Source: Synergistaceae bacterium
GTDB taxonomy: Bacteria > Synergistota > Synergistia > Synergistales > Synergistaceae
Assembly (NCBI GenBank): GCA_028702015.1
Contig: JAQVPO010000092.1
Coordinates: 1 to 5,670, forward strand
Reading direction: 5' to 3'
Length of the DNA: 5,670 bases
The position numbers and the translations under genes are program-made. Every line of letters begins with the position of its first letter. The stretch's first letter is position 1. The notes below the pieces were generated by a model. That model was not told the origin of the DNA, made no database searches, and saw only the letters and a program-made list of their open reading frames with translations. This document shows positions 1-5,292 of this stretch, piece by piece.

Positions 1-14
1 AAGTGGGCGTGGAA

Positions 15-20
15 GGGAGG
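15..20 (+). promoter_or_regulatory. ribosome binding site of rpsH
   Basis: GGGAGG lies 8 bases before the rpsH ATG, a good Shine-Dalgarno match at normal spacing. The 28 bases before rpsH show no recognisable end of a protein. In spc operons the gene here is usually rpsN (uS14), and the leading AA could be the end of its stop codon, but that cannot be seen in this window. The rpsH frame has no stop between base 1 and the ATG, so the start rests on family alignment and this site. Confidence 0.75.
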
Positions 21-28
21 ATCCTTTA

Positions 29-433
29 ATGCATATTACCGATCCTGTCGCGGATATGCTCACACGCATTAGAAATGCGAACGTTGTCTATCATGAAATG
101 GTGGACATGCCTCTTAGTAAGATGCGCGTAGAAATGGCGCGTATCCTCAAAGAGGAGGGTTATATCCGTAACTATAAGACGATCAATGACTCAAAACAGC
201 CAATGCCTATACTCAGGCTTACTATGAACTATGGGCCGGCAAAGGAGCGAGTGATCCAGGGACTGCGCAGAATAAGCAAGCCAGGACGCCGCATTTATGT
301 AGGCAAAGAAGAGCTTCCCAAAGTTATGGGCGGCCTCGGAATTGCAATGATATCAACATCAGCCGGACTTATGACCGATGCAGAAGCGCGCAAGCGCGGT
401 CTGGGCGGCGAAGTTGTTTGCTATGTATGGTAA
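29..433 (+). CDS. rpsH: 30S ribosomal protein S8 (uS8)
   Basis: This encodes uS8, a primary binder of the central domain of 16S rRNA, needed early in 30S assembly. The 134-residue product has the family's usual length. Its N-terminus carries the [14 protein letters not shown] signature (residues 5-18). The C-terminal RNA-binding half carries the hallmark [15 protein letters not shown] (102-116) followed by GGEVVCYVW (126-134), ending in the typical tryptophan. The ATG start is preceded by GGGAGG and gives the family's normal N-terminus. It is the first complete gene of the spc segment, with rplF 14 bases downstream. In E. coli S8 represses the spc operon by binding mRNA around the L5 start. 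That site would lie upstream of this window, so autoregulation here cannot be judged. Identity is certain from motifs and gene order. Confidence 0.98.
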   Translation: MHITDPVADMLTRIRNANVVYHEMVDMPLSKMRVEMARILKEEGYIRNYKTINDSKQPMPILRLTMNYGPAKERVIQGLRRISKPGRRIYVGKEELPKVMGGLGIAMISTSAGLMTDAEARKRGLGGEVVCYVW

Positions 434-434
434 T

Positions 435-442
435 GGGGGTGG
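435..442 (+). promoter_or_regulatory. ribosome binding site of rplF, non-canonical
   Basis: GGGGGTGG sits 5 bases before the GTG start of rplF. It is purine-rich but lacks the clean GGAGG core seen at most genes here. An ATG overlapping the rpsH stop (TAATG, bases 431-435) lies in the rplF frame but meets a TAG at 445-447, directly before the GTG. That forces rplF to begin at 448. Confidence 0.55.
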
Positions 443-447
443 CATAG

Positions 448-990
448 GTGTCTAGGATAGGACGTAAACCGATCCCGATTCCCAAGGGAGTGGAAGTCAA
501 GGTCGAAGGCAGCCATGTCTCTGTAAAGGGTACCAAAGGCGCCCTGGAGATGGAAGTTATGCCCCAGATTAATGTTGTACAGGAAGATGGGCAGCTTCTG
601 GTTACACGTGAGAGTGAAATTAAAGCGGTTCGTGCTGCTCATGGGATGACAAGAGCCATCCTGAATAACATGCTGACAGGTGTAAACAGTGGTTTTGAAA
701 AGATCCTTGAAATCGTAGGAGTAGGATATCGTGCTCAGATGCAGGGAAAGAATCTTGTGCTGAACCTTGGTTTTTCCCATCCTGTAGAAGTAGTGCCTCC
801 TGCAGGGATTGAGTTTGCATGTGAAAGCCCGATCAAAATAGTAATCCGCGGCGTAGACAAACAGCTTGTTGGTCAGGTCGCATCAAATATTCGCGAGTAT
901 CGTCCGCCTGAACCATATAAAGGTAAGGGTATCAGATACTCAGGTGAATATGTTATCCGTAAGGCCGGCAAAGCCGGCGCCAAGAAGTAA
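448..990 (+). CDS. rplF: 50S ribosomal protein L6 (uL6)
   Basis: This encodes uL6, which binds 23S rRNA near the base of the L7/L12 stalk and the sarcin-ricin loop, close to where translation GTPases dock. The 180 residues match the family length. The N-terminus SRIGRKPIPIPKGV (2-15) is canonical, two L6 repeats follow, and the diagnostic PEPYKGKGIRY (154-164) lies near the end. The tail after it is lysine-, alanine- and glycine-rich (KAGKAGAKK). The start is GTG; an in-frame TAG immediately upstream (445-447) rules out a longer protein. It lies 14 bases after rpsH and 16 bases before rplR, as usual in spc operons. Identity is certain. Confidence 0.98.
   Translation: MSRIGRKPIPIPKGVEVKVEGSHVSVKGTKGALEMEVMPQINVVQEDGQLLVTRESEIKAVRAAHGMTRAILNNMLTGVNSGFEKILEIVGVGYRAQMQGKNLVLNLGFSHPVEVVPPAGIEFACESPIKIVIRGVDKQLVGQVASNIREYRPPEPYKGKGIRYSGEYVIRKAGKAGAKK
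964..978 (+). other. GC-rich inverted repeat in the 3' end of rplF
   Basis: Two copies of the self-complementary hexamer GCCGGC flank AAA, so the mRNA could fold into a 6-bp all-GC stem with a 3-base loop. It ends 16 bases before the rplR Shine-Dalgarno sequence. There is no T-run after it, so it is not an intrinsic terminator. The repeat also encodes the KAGKAG tail of uL6, which may be its whole explanation. Confidence 0.35.
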
Positions 991-994
991 GGCG

Positions 995-1000
995 AGGTGA
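995..1000 (+). promoter_or_regulatory. ribosome binding site fixing the TTG start of rplR
   Basis: AGGTGA lies 6 bases before the TTG at 1007. The rplR frame has a TGA at 998-1000, so no earlier start is possible. The next in-frame ATG (1034) has no Shine-Dalgarno sequence before it and would remove the basic N-terminus. TTG is therefore the supported start. Confidence 0.75.
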
Positions 1001-1006
1001 AGGACG

Positions 1007-1372
1007 TTGATCAGTAATCGCAGCCGTAATAAAATGCGGGAGCTCCGCCATCGTCGCCTCAGGAAACTTATCTCAGGCACTGTGGAGCGTCCCCGTCTTG
1101 CAGTATTCGGAAGCCTCAAGCATATCTATGCTCAGGTGATCGATGATGCAAAGGGAAGAACACTTGTGTCAGCTTCAACAATGGAGCAGACATTCAAGGA
1201 GACTAAGGGCACAGGAAACCAGGAAGCTGCAAAAGCAGTTGGCAAGCTGATCGCTGAACGTGCTCTGGCACAGGGAATCAGTGCTGTCGTTTTTGACCGC
1301 GGCGGACATGTCTATCATGGCAGAGTCAAAGCTCTGGCGGAAGCGGCACGCGAAGCCGGCCTGAAGTTCTAG
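1007..1372 (+). CDS. rplR: 50S ribosomal protein L18 (uL18)
   Basis: This encodes uL18, which binds 5S rRNA together with uL5 and anchors it in the central protuberance of the 50S subunit. The 121-residue product is of standard length. It has a very basic N-terminal arm (residues 4-20, rich in R, K and H), then [20 protein letters not shown] (24-43), IDD (45-47) and SAST (55-58). It ends with the conserved FDRGG (96-100), [19 protein letters not shown] (103-121). Translation begins at a rare TTG codon with a good Shine-Dalgarno sequence. It lies 16 bases after rplF, and its TAG stop is fused to the rpsE ribosome binding site, suggesting coupled translation. Identity is certain; the start is very likely. 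Confidence 0.97.
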   Translation: MISNRSRNKMRELRHRRLRKLISGTVERPRLAVFGSLKHIYAQVIDDAKGRTLVSASTMEQTFKETKGTGNQEAAKAVGKLIAERALAQGISAVVFDRGGHVYHGRVKALAEAAREAGLKF

Positions 1373-1379
1373 GAGGAGG
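1371..1379 (+). promoter_or_regulatory. ribosome binding site of rpsE, overlapping the rplR stop
   Basis: AGGAGGAGG begins within the rplR TAG stop codon (1370-1372) and ends 9 bases before the rpsE GTG. It contains two overlapping AGGAGG cores, so it is a very strong Shine-Dalgarno sequence compensating for a non-ATG start. Confidence 0.8.
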
Positions 1380-1388
1380 CAGAGAAAC

Positions 1389-1907
1389 GTGGCGAAAGAG
1401 ACACCTAATAATAAAACCTATAGCAGCAGAGGTCTTGAGCTTTCAGAACGCATCGTCTCCATCAACAGAGTAAGCAAGGTCGTAAAGGGCGGAAAAAGAT
1501 TCCGTTTCAGCGTTCTTGTTGTTGTTGGTGACGGCGTTAGCCAGGTTGGTCTTGGCATAGGAAAAGCTAAGGAAATTTCTGAGGCTATGCGCAAAGGTAT
1601 TGAGCATGCAAAGAAGAACATGATAGACCTTAAGAAGGTTGGACATACTATTCCGCATCCTATAATAGGGAAGTTTGGAGCAGCAGAAGTCCTTCTTCGC
1701 CCTGCAGCACCGGGAACCGGCGTTATTGCCGGCGGAGCTGTGCGCGCGATAGTGGAACTCGGCGGAGTCAAAGACATACTTACTAAGGTTATCGGAAGAA
1801 CTTCCAACCCGATCAATGTTTCCTATGCGACAATGTCTGCAGTAAAAAATCTGAGGACTCCTGAAGAGATCCGCAGACTGCGCGGCAAAGAGCGCAAGGA
1901 AGCGTAG
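1389..1907 (+). CDS. rpsE: 30S ribosomal protein S5 (uS5)
   Basis: This encodes uS5, a 30S protein near the decoding centre and mRNA entry channel that affects translational accuracy. The 172 residues comprise an N-terminal double-stranded-RNA-binding-like domain with [20 protein letters not shown] (21-40), VVVGDG (44-49) and [11 protein letters not shown] (53-63). The C-terminal domain carries [22 protein letters not shown] (109-130, described by its ends) and the NPIN motif (140-143). The loop RVSKVVKGG (27-35), where E. coli spectinomycin-resistance changes map, looks wild type, so no resistance is suggested. The start is GTG; MAKE gives a normal N-terminus. Its TAG stop is fused to the rpmD Shine-Dalgarno sequence. 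Long open frames exist on the opposite strand here but show no protein-like features. Confidence 0.98.
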   Translation: MAKETPNNKTYSSRGLELSERIVSINRVSKVVKGGKRFRFSVLVVVGDGVSQVGLGIGKAKEISEAMRKGIEHAKKNMIDLKKVGHTIPHPIIGKFGAAEVLLRPAAPGTGVIAGGAVRAIVELGGVKDILTKVIGRTSNPINVSYATMSAVKNLRTPEEIRRLRGKERKEA

Positions 1908-1912
1908 GAGGT
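1906..1912 (+). promoter_or_regulatory. ribosome binding site deciding the rpmD start
   Basis: AGGAGGT shares its first two bases with the rpsE TAG stop (1905-1907). It lies 9 bases before the ATG at 1922 but only 3 bases before an in-frame TTG at 1916. The spacing favours the ATG, which also gives the usual MAK N-terminus. Confidence 0.8.
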
Positions 1913-1921
1913 AGATTGACA

Positions 1922-2104
1922 ATGGCTAAAGTAACCATTAAGTGGAAGAAAAGCACGATCGGTCGCCCTCCCCGTCAGGAGAGGATCATTAAAGCGCTTG
2001 GCTTTCACAGACTTAATGATACGGTCTGTCACGAGAATTCTCCGCAGATAATGGGAATGGTCAATTCGATCTCTCATCTGCTGGAATGGACTGTAGAGGA
2101 ATAG
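1922..2104 (+). CDS. rpmD: 50S ribosomal protein L30 (uL30)
   Basis: This encodes uL30, a small 50S protein that is dispensable or absent in some bacteria. From the ATG the product is 60 residues, the usual bacterial size. It shows VTIKWKKSTIGRPPRQ (4-19), the ALGFHRLNDTV helix end (25-35) and the terminal GMVNSISHLLEW region (45-56), matching the family pattern of GM..KV.HLV. Some positions differ from the common form: IMGM replaces the usual IRGM, and HENSP stands where EDTP is common. A TTG 6 bases upstream is in frame, but its spacing from the Shine-Dalgarno sequence is too short. It lies between rpsE and rplO, the canonical place. Identity is certain from context plus motifs. Confidence 0.95.
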   Translation: MAKVTIKWKKSTIGRPPRQERIIKALGFHRLNDTVCHENSPQIMGMVNSISHLLEWTVEE

Positions 2105-2110
2105 GGAGGT
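2105..2110 (+). promoter_or_regulatory. ribosome binding site of rplO
   Basis: GGAGGT follows immediately after the rpmD TAG stop (2102-2104), and the stop's last two bases extend it to AGGGAGGT. It lies 6 bases before the rplO ATG. This is the third consecutive junction where a TAG stop merges with the next Shine-Dalgarno sequence. Confidence 0.8.
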
Positions 2111-2116
2111 ACTGAC

Positions 2117-2563
2117 ATGAATCTTCATGAACTGTGTCCCGCAGAGGGATCACGTAAGAAGAAGAAGCGTCTCGGTCAGGGCCTGGGCAGCGGAAAAGGC
2201 AAAACCGCAGGCAAAGGGCATAAAGGACAGAAGGCAAGGGCTGGTGTGTCGATAAAGGCCAACTTTGAAGGCGGCCAGATGCCTCTTGCACGTCGTATCC
2301 CGAAACGCGGATTCAGCAATTTCCGTTTTGCCGTCAGATATGAAGTAGTCAACATCGCGGATCTAGAAGAGCGTTTTGATGCCGGATCTGAAGTTACAGC
2401 AGAGAGCCTTTATGCTCTCCGCCTCATTTCAGCTGCTGATAAACCTGTAAAGATCCTTGGTGTCGGTGAACTTTCAAAAAACCTAACAGTGCACGCTAAC
2501 GCCTACAGCGCATCGGCTGCAGAGAAAATCAGAGCAGCCGGCGGAAAGGCCGAGGTGATTTAA
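2117..2563 (+). CDS. rplO: 50S ribosomal protein L15 (uL15)
   Basis: This encodes uL15, a 23S rRNA-binding protein that enters late in 50S assembly. The 148 residues match the family. The unfolded N-terminal extension is basic and glycine-rich (RKKKKRLGQGLGSGKGKTAG, 13-32, then KGHKGQKARAG, 33-43). FEGGQMPLARRIPKRGF (50-66) is the family hallmark, and the globular C-terminal domain has VKILGVGEL and a final GGKAEVI. The ATG start is 12 bases after rpmD and has a strong Shine-Dalgarno sequence. Its TAA stop is directly followed by the secY GTG, with the secY ribosome binding site inside the end of rplO, so secY translation is probably coupled to this gene. Confidence 0.98.
   Translation: MNLHELCPAEGSRKKKKRLGQGLGSGKGKTAGKGHKGQKARAGVSIKANFEGGQMPLARRIPKRGFSNFRFAVRYEVVNIADLEERFDAGSEVTAESLYALRLISAADKPVKILGVGELSKNLTVHANAYSASAAEKIRAAGGKAEVI
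2553..2558 (+). promoter_or_regulatory. ribosome binding site of secY inside rplO
   Basis: AGGTGA lies within the last codons of rplO, 5 bases before the secY GTG at 2564. Ribosomes finishing rplO cover this site, which supports translational coupling of the translocon gene to rplO. Confidence 0.65.
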
Positions 2564-3859
2564 GTGTTAGATTCCTTCCGGGATGCCTTCAGACTGCCGG
2601 ACCTTAAGCGGCGGATATTTTTCACACTGGCCGCATTGTTCGTCTACAGACTTGGAGCACATATACCGACACCAGGTGTCGATGCTGCTGCTCTTGGGAA
2701 GCTTTTTGAGCAGGGCGGCGTTTTAGGTTTCCTGGACCTCTTTGCCGGAGGAGCACTCAGCAGATTCAGTATATTTGCGCTGGGTGTGACTCCCTACATT
2801 AATGCAAGCATTGTCATGCAGCTGCTGGCAGTTGTCGTGCCAAGCATTGAAAAGATGCAGAAAGAGGGAGAAGAGGGACGCAAGAAGGTAGTGCAGTATA
2901 CACGCTACGGCACTATCGCATTTGCTCTTATTCAGGCAGTCGGAATGACGGGCTGGCTCAGGAATCTAGGTATATTTACAGGCAGCTGGATGGACATAGC
3001 CCTTGTTGCAGTCACCCTTACCACTGGTGCAGTGGCTGTTATGTGGCTAGGAGAAGTTATGTCGGATCATGGTATAGGAAACGGTATATCTCTTCTTATT
3101 TTTGCTGGTATCGTTGTAAGGATACCTGAAGCAATAATAAGAACCTTTACACTGGTAAGGCTTGGGGAAATGAATATACTGGTAGTGATTTTGGCAATTG
3201 CTATAATGGTTGCGGTAGTGGCAGGATGTGTAATGCTTCAGGAAGGCCAGCGGCGTCTTCCTGTGCAGTATGCTAAGCGTATGGTCGGCAACAAGATGTA
3301 CGGGGGACAGAGCAGTTTTATCCCTCTGCGCGTGAATACGGCAGGGGTCATACCGATAATATTTGCATCTTCGGTACTTCTTTTCCCCTACACTATCGCT
3401 GGTCTTTTCCAGCATAGTTTTGCTCAGATAGTACAGAAAGCATTCAGCCCAAGCAGTCCTATTTATATGATCCTTTACGTTGCGATGATAATCTTTTTCT
3501 CGTTCTTCTATACGGCAGTGGTTTTTAAGCCGGAAGACATATCAACGAACATGAAGAAGAACGGCGGGTTTATCCTTGGTATACGCCCAGGCAGACCCAC
3601 TACAGATTACATCGAAAAGGTAATGGGACGCATTACTCTCGGAGGCGCAGTTGCGCTTGCGATAGTTGCTGTTGTTCCTACAATGATGACAGGGCTTATG
3701 AACATTAACACTTTTTATTTTGGCGGAACAGCCGTAATAATCGTTGTTGGTGTTGCTCTTGATACAGTACATCAAATAGAAGGACAGCTAATTATGCGTC
3801 ATTATGAAGGGATACTGAAGCGCCGCGGAGGTAAGACAGGCGGCCTTCTGAGATTGTAA
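2564..3859 (+). CDS. secY: preprotein translocase subunit SecY
   Basis: SecY forms the channel of the SecYEG translocon in the cytoplasmic membrane, through which SecA-driven or ribosome-bound proteins are exported or inserted. The 431 residues are standard length. I see about ten hydrophobic segments, near residues 17-35, 69-92, 114-133, 144-163, 175-195, 203-225, 260-283, 299-321, 358-378 and 383-403. The first signature includes SIFALGVTPYINASIVMQLL (69-88), after the plug region GFLDLFAGG (55-63). The second is WLGEVMSDHGIGNGISLLIF (161-180). Cytoplasmic loops have EGQRRLPVQYAKRMVG (227-242) and GIRPGRPT (339-346), the latter holding the conserved arginine important for SecA-dependent export in E. 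coli. The C-tail is RHYEGILKRRGG. GTG is the start, abutting the rplO stop; LDSFRDAFRLPDL is a normal N-terminus. adk follows by 15 bases. Confidence 0.98.
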   Translation: MLDSFRDAFRLPDLKRRIFFTLAALFVYRLGAHIPTPGVDAAALGKLFEQGGVLGFLDLFAGGALSRFSIFALGVTPYINASIVMQLLAVVVPSIEKMQKEGEEGRKKVVQYTRYGTIAFALIQAVGMTGWLRNLGIFTGSWMDIALVAVTLTTGAVAVMWLGEVMSDHGIGNGISLLIFAGIVVRIPEAIIRTFTLVRLGEMNILVVILAIAIMVAVVAGCVMLQEGQRRLPVQYAKRMVGNKMYGGQSSFIPLRVNTAGVIPIIFASSVLLFPYTIAGLFQHSFAQIVQKAFSPSSPIYMILYVAMIIFFSFFYTAVVFKPEDISTNMKKNGGFILGIRPGRPTTDYIEKVMGRITLGGAVALAIVAVVPTMMTGLMNINTFYFGGTAVIIVVGVALDTVHQIEGQLIMRHYEGILKRRGGKTGGLLRL

Positions 3860-3863
3860 ATTC

Positions 3864-3869
3864 GGAGGT
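3864..3869 (+). promoter_or_regulatory. ribosome binding site of adk
   Basis: GGAGGT lies 5 bases before the adk ATG, in the 15-base gap after secY. It is the only adk signal in the gap; no promoter or terminator fits there. Confidence 0.75.
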
Positions 3870-3874
3870 ATGTA

Positions 3875-4525
3875 ATGCGAATTATACTGATCGGTGCACC
3901 TGGTTCAGGAAAAGGAACTCAGGCTGAGAGCATCAGAGAAAAATATCCTATTGCGCACATATCAACGGGAGATATACTCAGGGCTAATGTTAAAGCTGAT
4001 ACCGAACTTGGCAGAAATGCAAAAGAATATATGGCATCGGGAAAACTTGTCCCTGATGAACTGATCGTAGCAATGATGGAGTCAAGGCTTAGGGAATCTG
4101 ACTGTAAGGACGGATTTCTGCTGGATGGTTTTCCAAGGACAAAACCTCAGGCTGAGGCACTTGATTCAATTTTAGAAAAACTTGGCATCTCACTTGATGC
4201 AGTTATCCAGCTTGATGTGGATGATGAGATCGTTGTGCAGAGGCTTACCACAAGAAGAGTATGCAAATCTTGTGGCGAGATTTATAATACAGCCTTTAAA
4301 CCGGCGAAGATCGAAGGGATCTGTGATAAGTGCGGCGGAGAAGTAATTCAGCGTAATGACGATAAAGAAAGCGTTATTCGCAACCGCCTTGCCGTCTTCC
4401 ACGAACAGACAGCACCTTTGATTGATTATTACCGAAGCAAAGATATCCTTGCTTCAGTTGATGCAGCCGGTGGCAAGGATGTTGTTCTGAAGCTTCTTGA
4501 GAAAAGGAAGGGTGCAGGTAAATGA
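3875..4525 (+). CDS. adk: adenylate kinase, zinc-type LID
   Basis: This enzyme catalyses ATP + AMP to 2 ADP in the cytosol, and is essential for recycling AMP. The 216-residue protein is the long-LID form. The P-loop is GAPGSGKGT (7-15). The AMP-binding part has STGDILR (30-36), and LDGFPRT (83-89) follows. The LID (about 122-159) carries CKSC at 130-133 and CDKC at 150-153, a four-cysteine set expected to hold structural zinc, as in many Gram-positive enzymes; E. coli Adk lacks it. After the LID come QRNDD (159-163) and VIRNRLAVF (167-175), supplying the usual catalytic arginines. The ATG overlaps nothing upstream; the TGA stop overlaps the map ATG (ATGA). Fusion with the secY-map cluster is the standard arrangement in Firmicutes-like genomes. 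No key residue appears lost. Confidence 0.98.
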   Translation: MRIILIGAPGSGKGTQAESIREKYPIAHISTGDILRANVKADTELGRNAKEYMASGKLVPDELIVAMMESRLRESDCKDGFLLDGFPRTKPQAEALDSILEKLGISLDAVIQLDVDDEIVVQRLTTRRVCKSCGEIYNTAFKPAKIEGICDKCGGEVIQRNDDKESVIRNRLAVFHEQTAPLIDYYRSKDILASVDAAGGKDVVLKLLEKRKGAGK

Positions 4526-5292
4526 TTACTTTCAAAAGTGATCGTGATCTTGCGAAAATGCGCCATGCCGGACGTATTGTTGCTGATATCCTCAGTCTTA
4601 TGAAAGACATGGTCAGACCGGGTGTTGATACATATACTCTGGACCAGGCGGCTGAAGACCTTGTTTTAAAAGAGAATGCAAAGCCAGCGTTCAAAGGTTA
4701 TAAAGTCCCTTGGGTATCGACGCCTTTTCCCGGTACTATATGTGCCTCTGTGAATGATGAGATAGTGCACGGGATACCTTCTAGGGAAAGAGTGCTTCAG
4801 GAGGGCGATATTATCAGCATTGACACAGGAGCATCTTACAACGGTTTTTTTGGTGATGCAGCATGTACCTTTGCGGTTGGTAAAATAAGTGAAGATCGGC
4901 AGCGGCTGCTCGATATCACTCTTGAATCACTGCACAGGGGAGTCAATGCGGTAAGAGTCGGTGCAACACTTGGAGATGTCGGTCATGCTGTAGAAAGTCT
5001 TGTAATTACTTCAGGCTTCGGTCTGGTGAGGGACTATGCTGGCCACGGTATAGGACGGAGACTTCACGAAGCTCCGCAGGTGCCTAATTACGGAAAGCCA
5101 GGCAACGGGATAACTTTAAAAGCCGGCATGACATTTTGTGTTGAACCCATGGTTATGTCAGGAGCAGAAGAAGTGAAAAACCTCTCTGACAAGTGGACTG
5201 TCGTTACAGCAGACGGCAGCGATGCTGCCCATTTTGAACACAGTCTCCTTGTGACTTCTGACGGGGTGGAGATACTGACTCCATGGGAGTAA
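4522..5292 (+). CDS. map: type I methionine aminopeptidase
   Basis: This enzyme removes the initiator methionine from new proteins when the second residue is small, after deformylation. The 256 residues fit the short type Ia form without an N-terminal extension. The five dimetal ligands are all present: D101 (IDTG), D112 (GDAA), H175 (GHGIG), E208 (VEPM) and E239 (FEHS). Supporting histidines H83 (NDEIVHGIP, 78-86) and H182 also match the family, as does FPGTICASVN (69-78). The segment before the last ligand reads AAHFEHS where AQFEHT is common, a mild change. The ATG overlaps the adk TGA by 4 bases, and purine-rich AAGGAAGG (4504-4511) within adk may serve as its ribosome binding site. The 3' end overlaps the KOW gene by 10 bases. 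Predicted active. Confidence 0.98.
   Translation: MITFKSDRDLAKMRHAGRIVADILSLMKDMVRPGVDTYTLDQAAEDLVLKENAKPAFKGYKVPWVSTPFPGTICASVNDEIVHGIPSRERVLQEGDIISIDTGASYNGFFGDAACTFAVGKISEDRQRLLDITLESLHRGVNAVRVGATLGDVGHAVESLVITSGFGLVRDYAGHGIGRRLHEAPQVPNYGKPGNGITLKAGMTFCVEPMVMSGAEEVKNLSDKWTVVTADGSDAAHFEHSLLVTSDGVEILTPWE
5265..5271 (+). promoter_or_regulatory. possible ribosome binding site of the KOW gene, inside map
   Basis: GGTGGAG lies 11 bases before the ATG at 5283, a rather long spacing. It is the best Shine-Dalgarno-like stretch available for that start. Coupling to termination of map, whose stop lies just past the ATG, could help initiation. Confidence 0.4.

Noticed and set aside
3..29. Open codons ending in TAA at 27-29 as the end of an upstream gene overlapping the rpsH ATG
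   Set aside because: The translation VGVEGRIL does not resemble the C-terminus of uS14 or uL5, the expected neighbours, and the stretch contains the rpsH ribosome binding site.
421..820. Open frames on the - strand opposite rplF
   Set aside because: Low-complexity, motif-free translations fully inside a conserved gene.
1849..1857. A-run (GTA AAA AAT) near the end of rpsE as a frameshift site
   Set aside because: A AAA AAT is a weak heptamer in bacteria, the -1 frame closes within a few codons, and nothing suggests an alternative uS5 tail.
1916..1921. TTG at 1916 as the rpmD start, adding two residues
   Set aside because: It is only 3 bases from the Shine-Dalgarno sequence, whereas the ATG at 1922 is 9 bases away and gives the family's usual MAK start.
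1418..1922. Two long overlapping open frames on the - strand across rpsE (up to 159 residues)
   Set aside because: They lie wholly opposite a certain gene, their translations show no recognisable motifs or domain pattern, and they have no clear ribosome binding site. They are what a codon-biased gene produces by chance.
1916..1944. TTGACA at 1916-1921 as the -35 box of an internal promoter before rpmD
   Set aside because: No acceptable -10 box lies 16-18 bases downstream (best is TAAGTG or TTAAGT), and the hexamer is explained by the gap between the rpsE stop and the rpmD start.
3047..3415. 122-residue - strand open frame inside secY
   Set aside because: Its translation is rich in Tyr, His, Cys and Lys, an artefact of reading hydrophobic membrane codons in reverse. 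No support for a gene.
3759..3795. TTGATA and AT-rich bases late in secY as an adk promoter
   Set aside because: The spacing to any TATAAT-like hexamer is wrong, and the sequence is explained by secY codons.
4845..4851. T TTT TTT slippery heptamer in map in the frameshift phase
   Set aside because: A -1 shift meets TGA after one codon and would truncate the enzyme before most metal ligands; the run simply encodes the conserved NGFFGDA segment.
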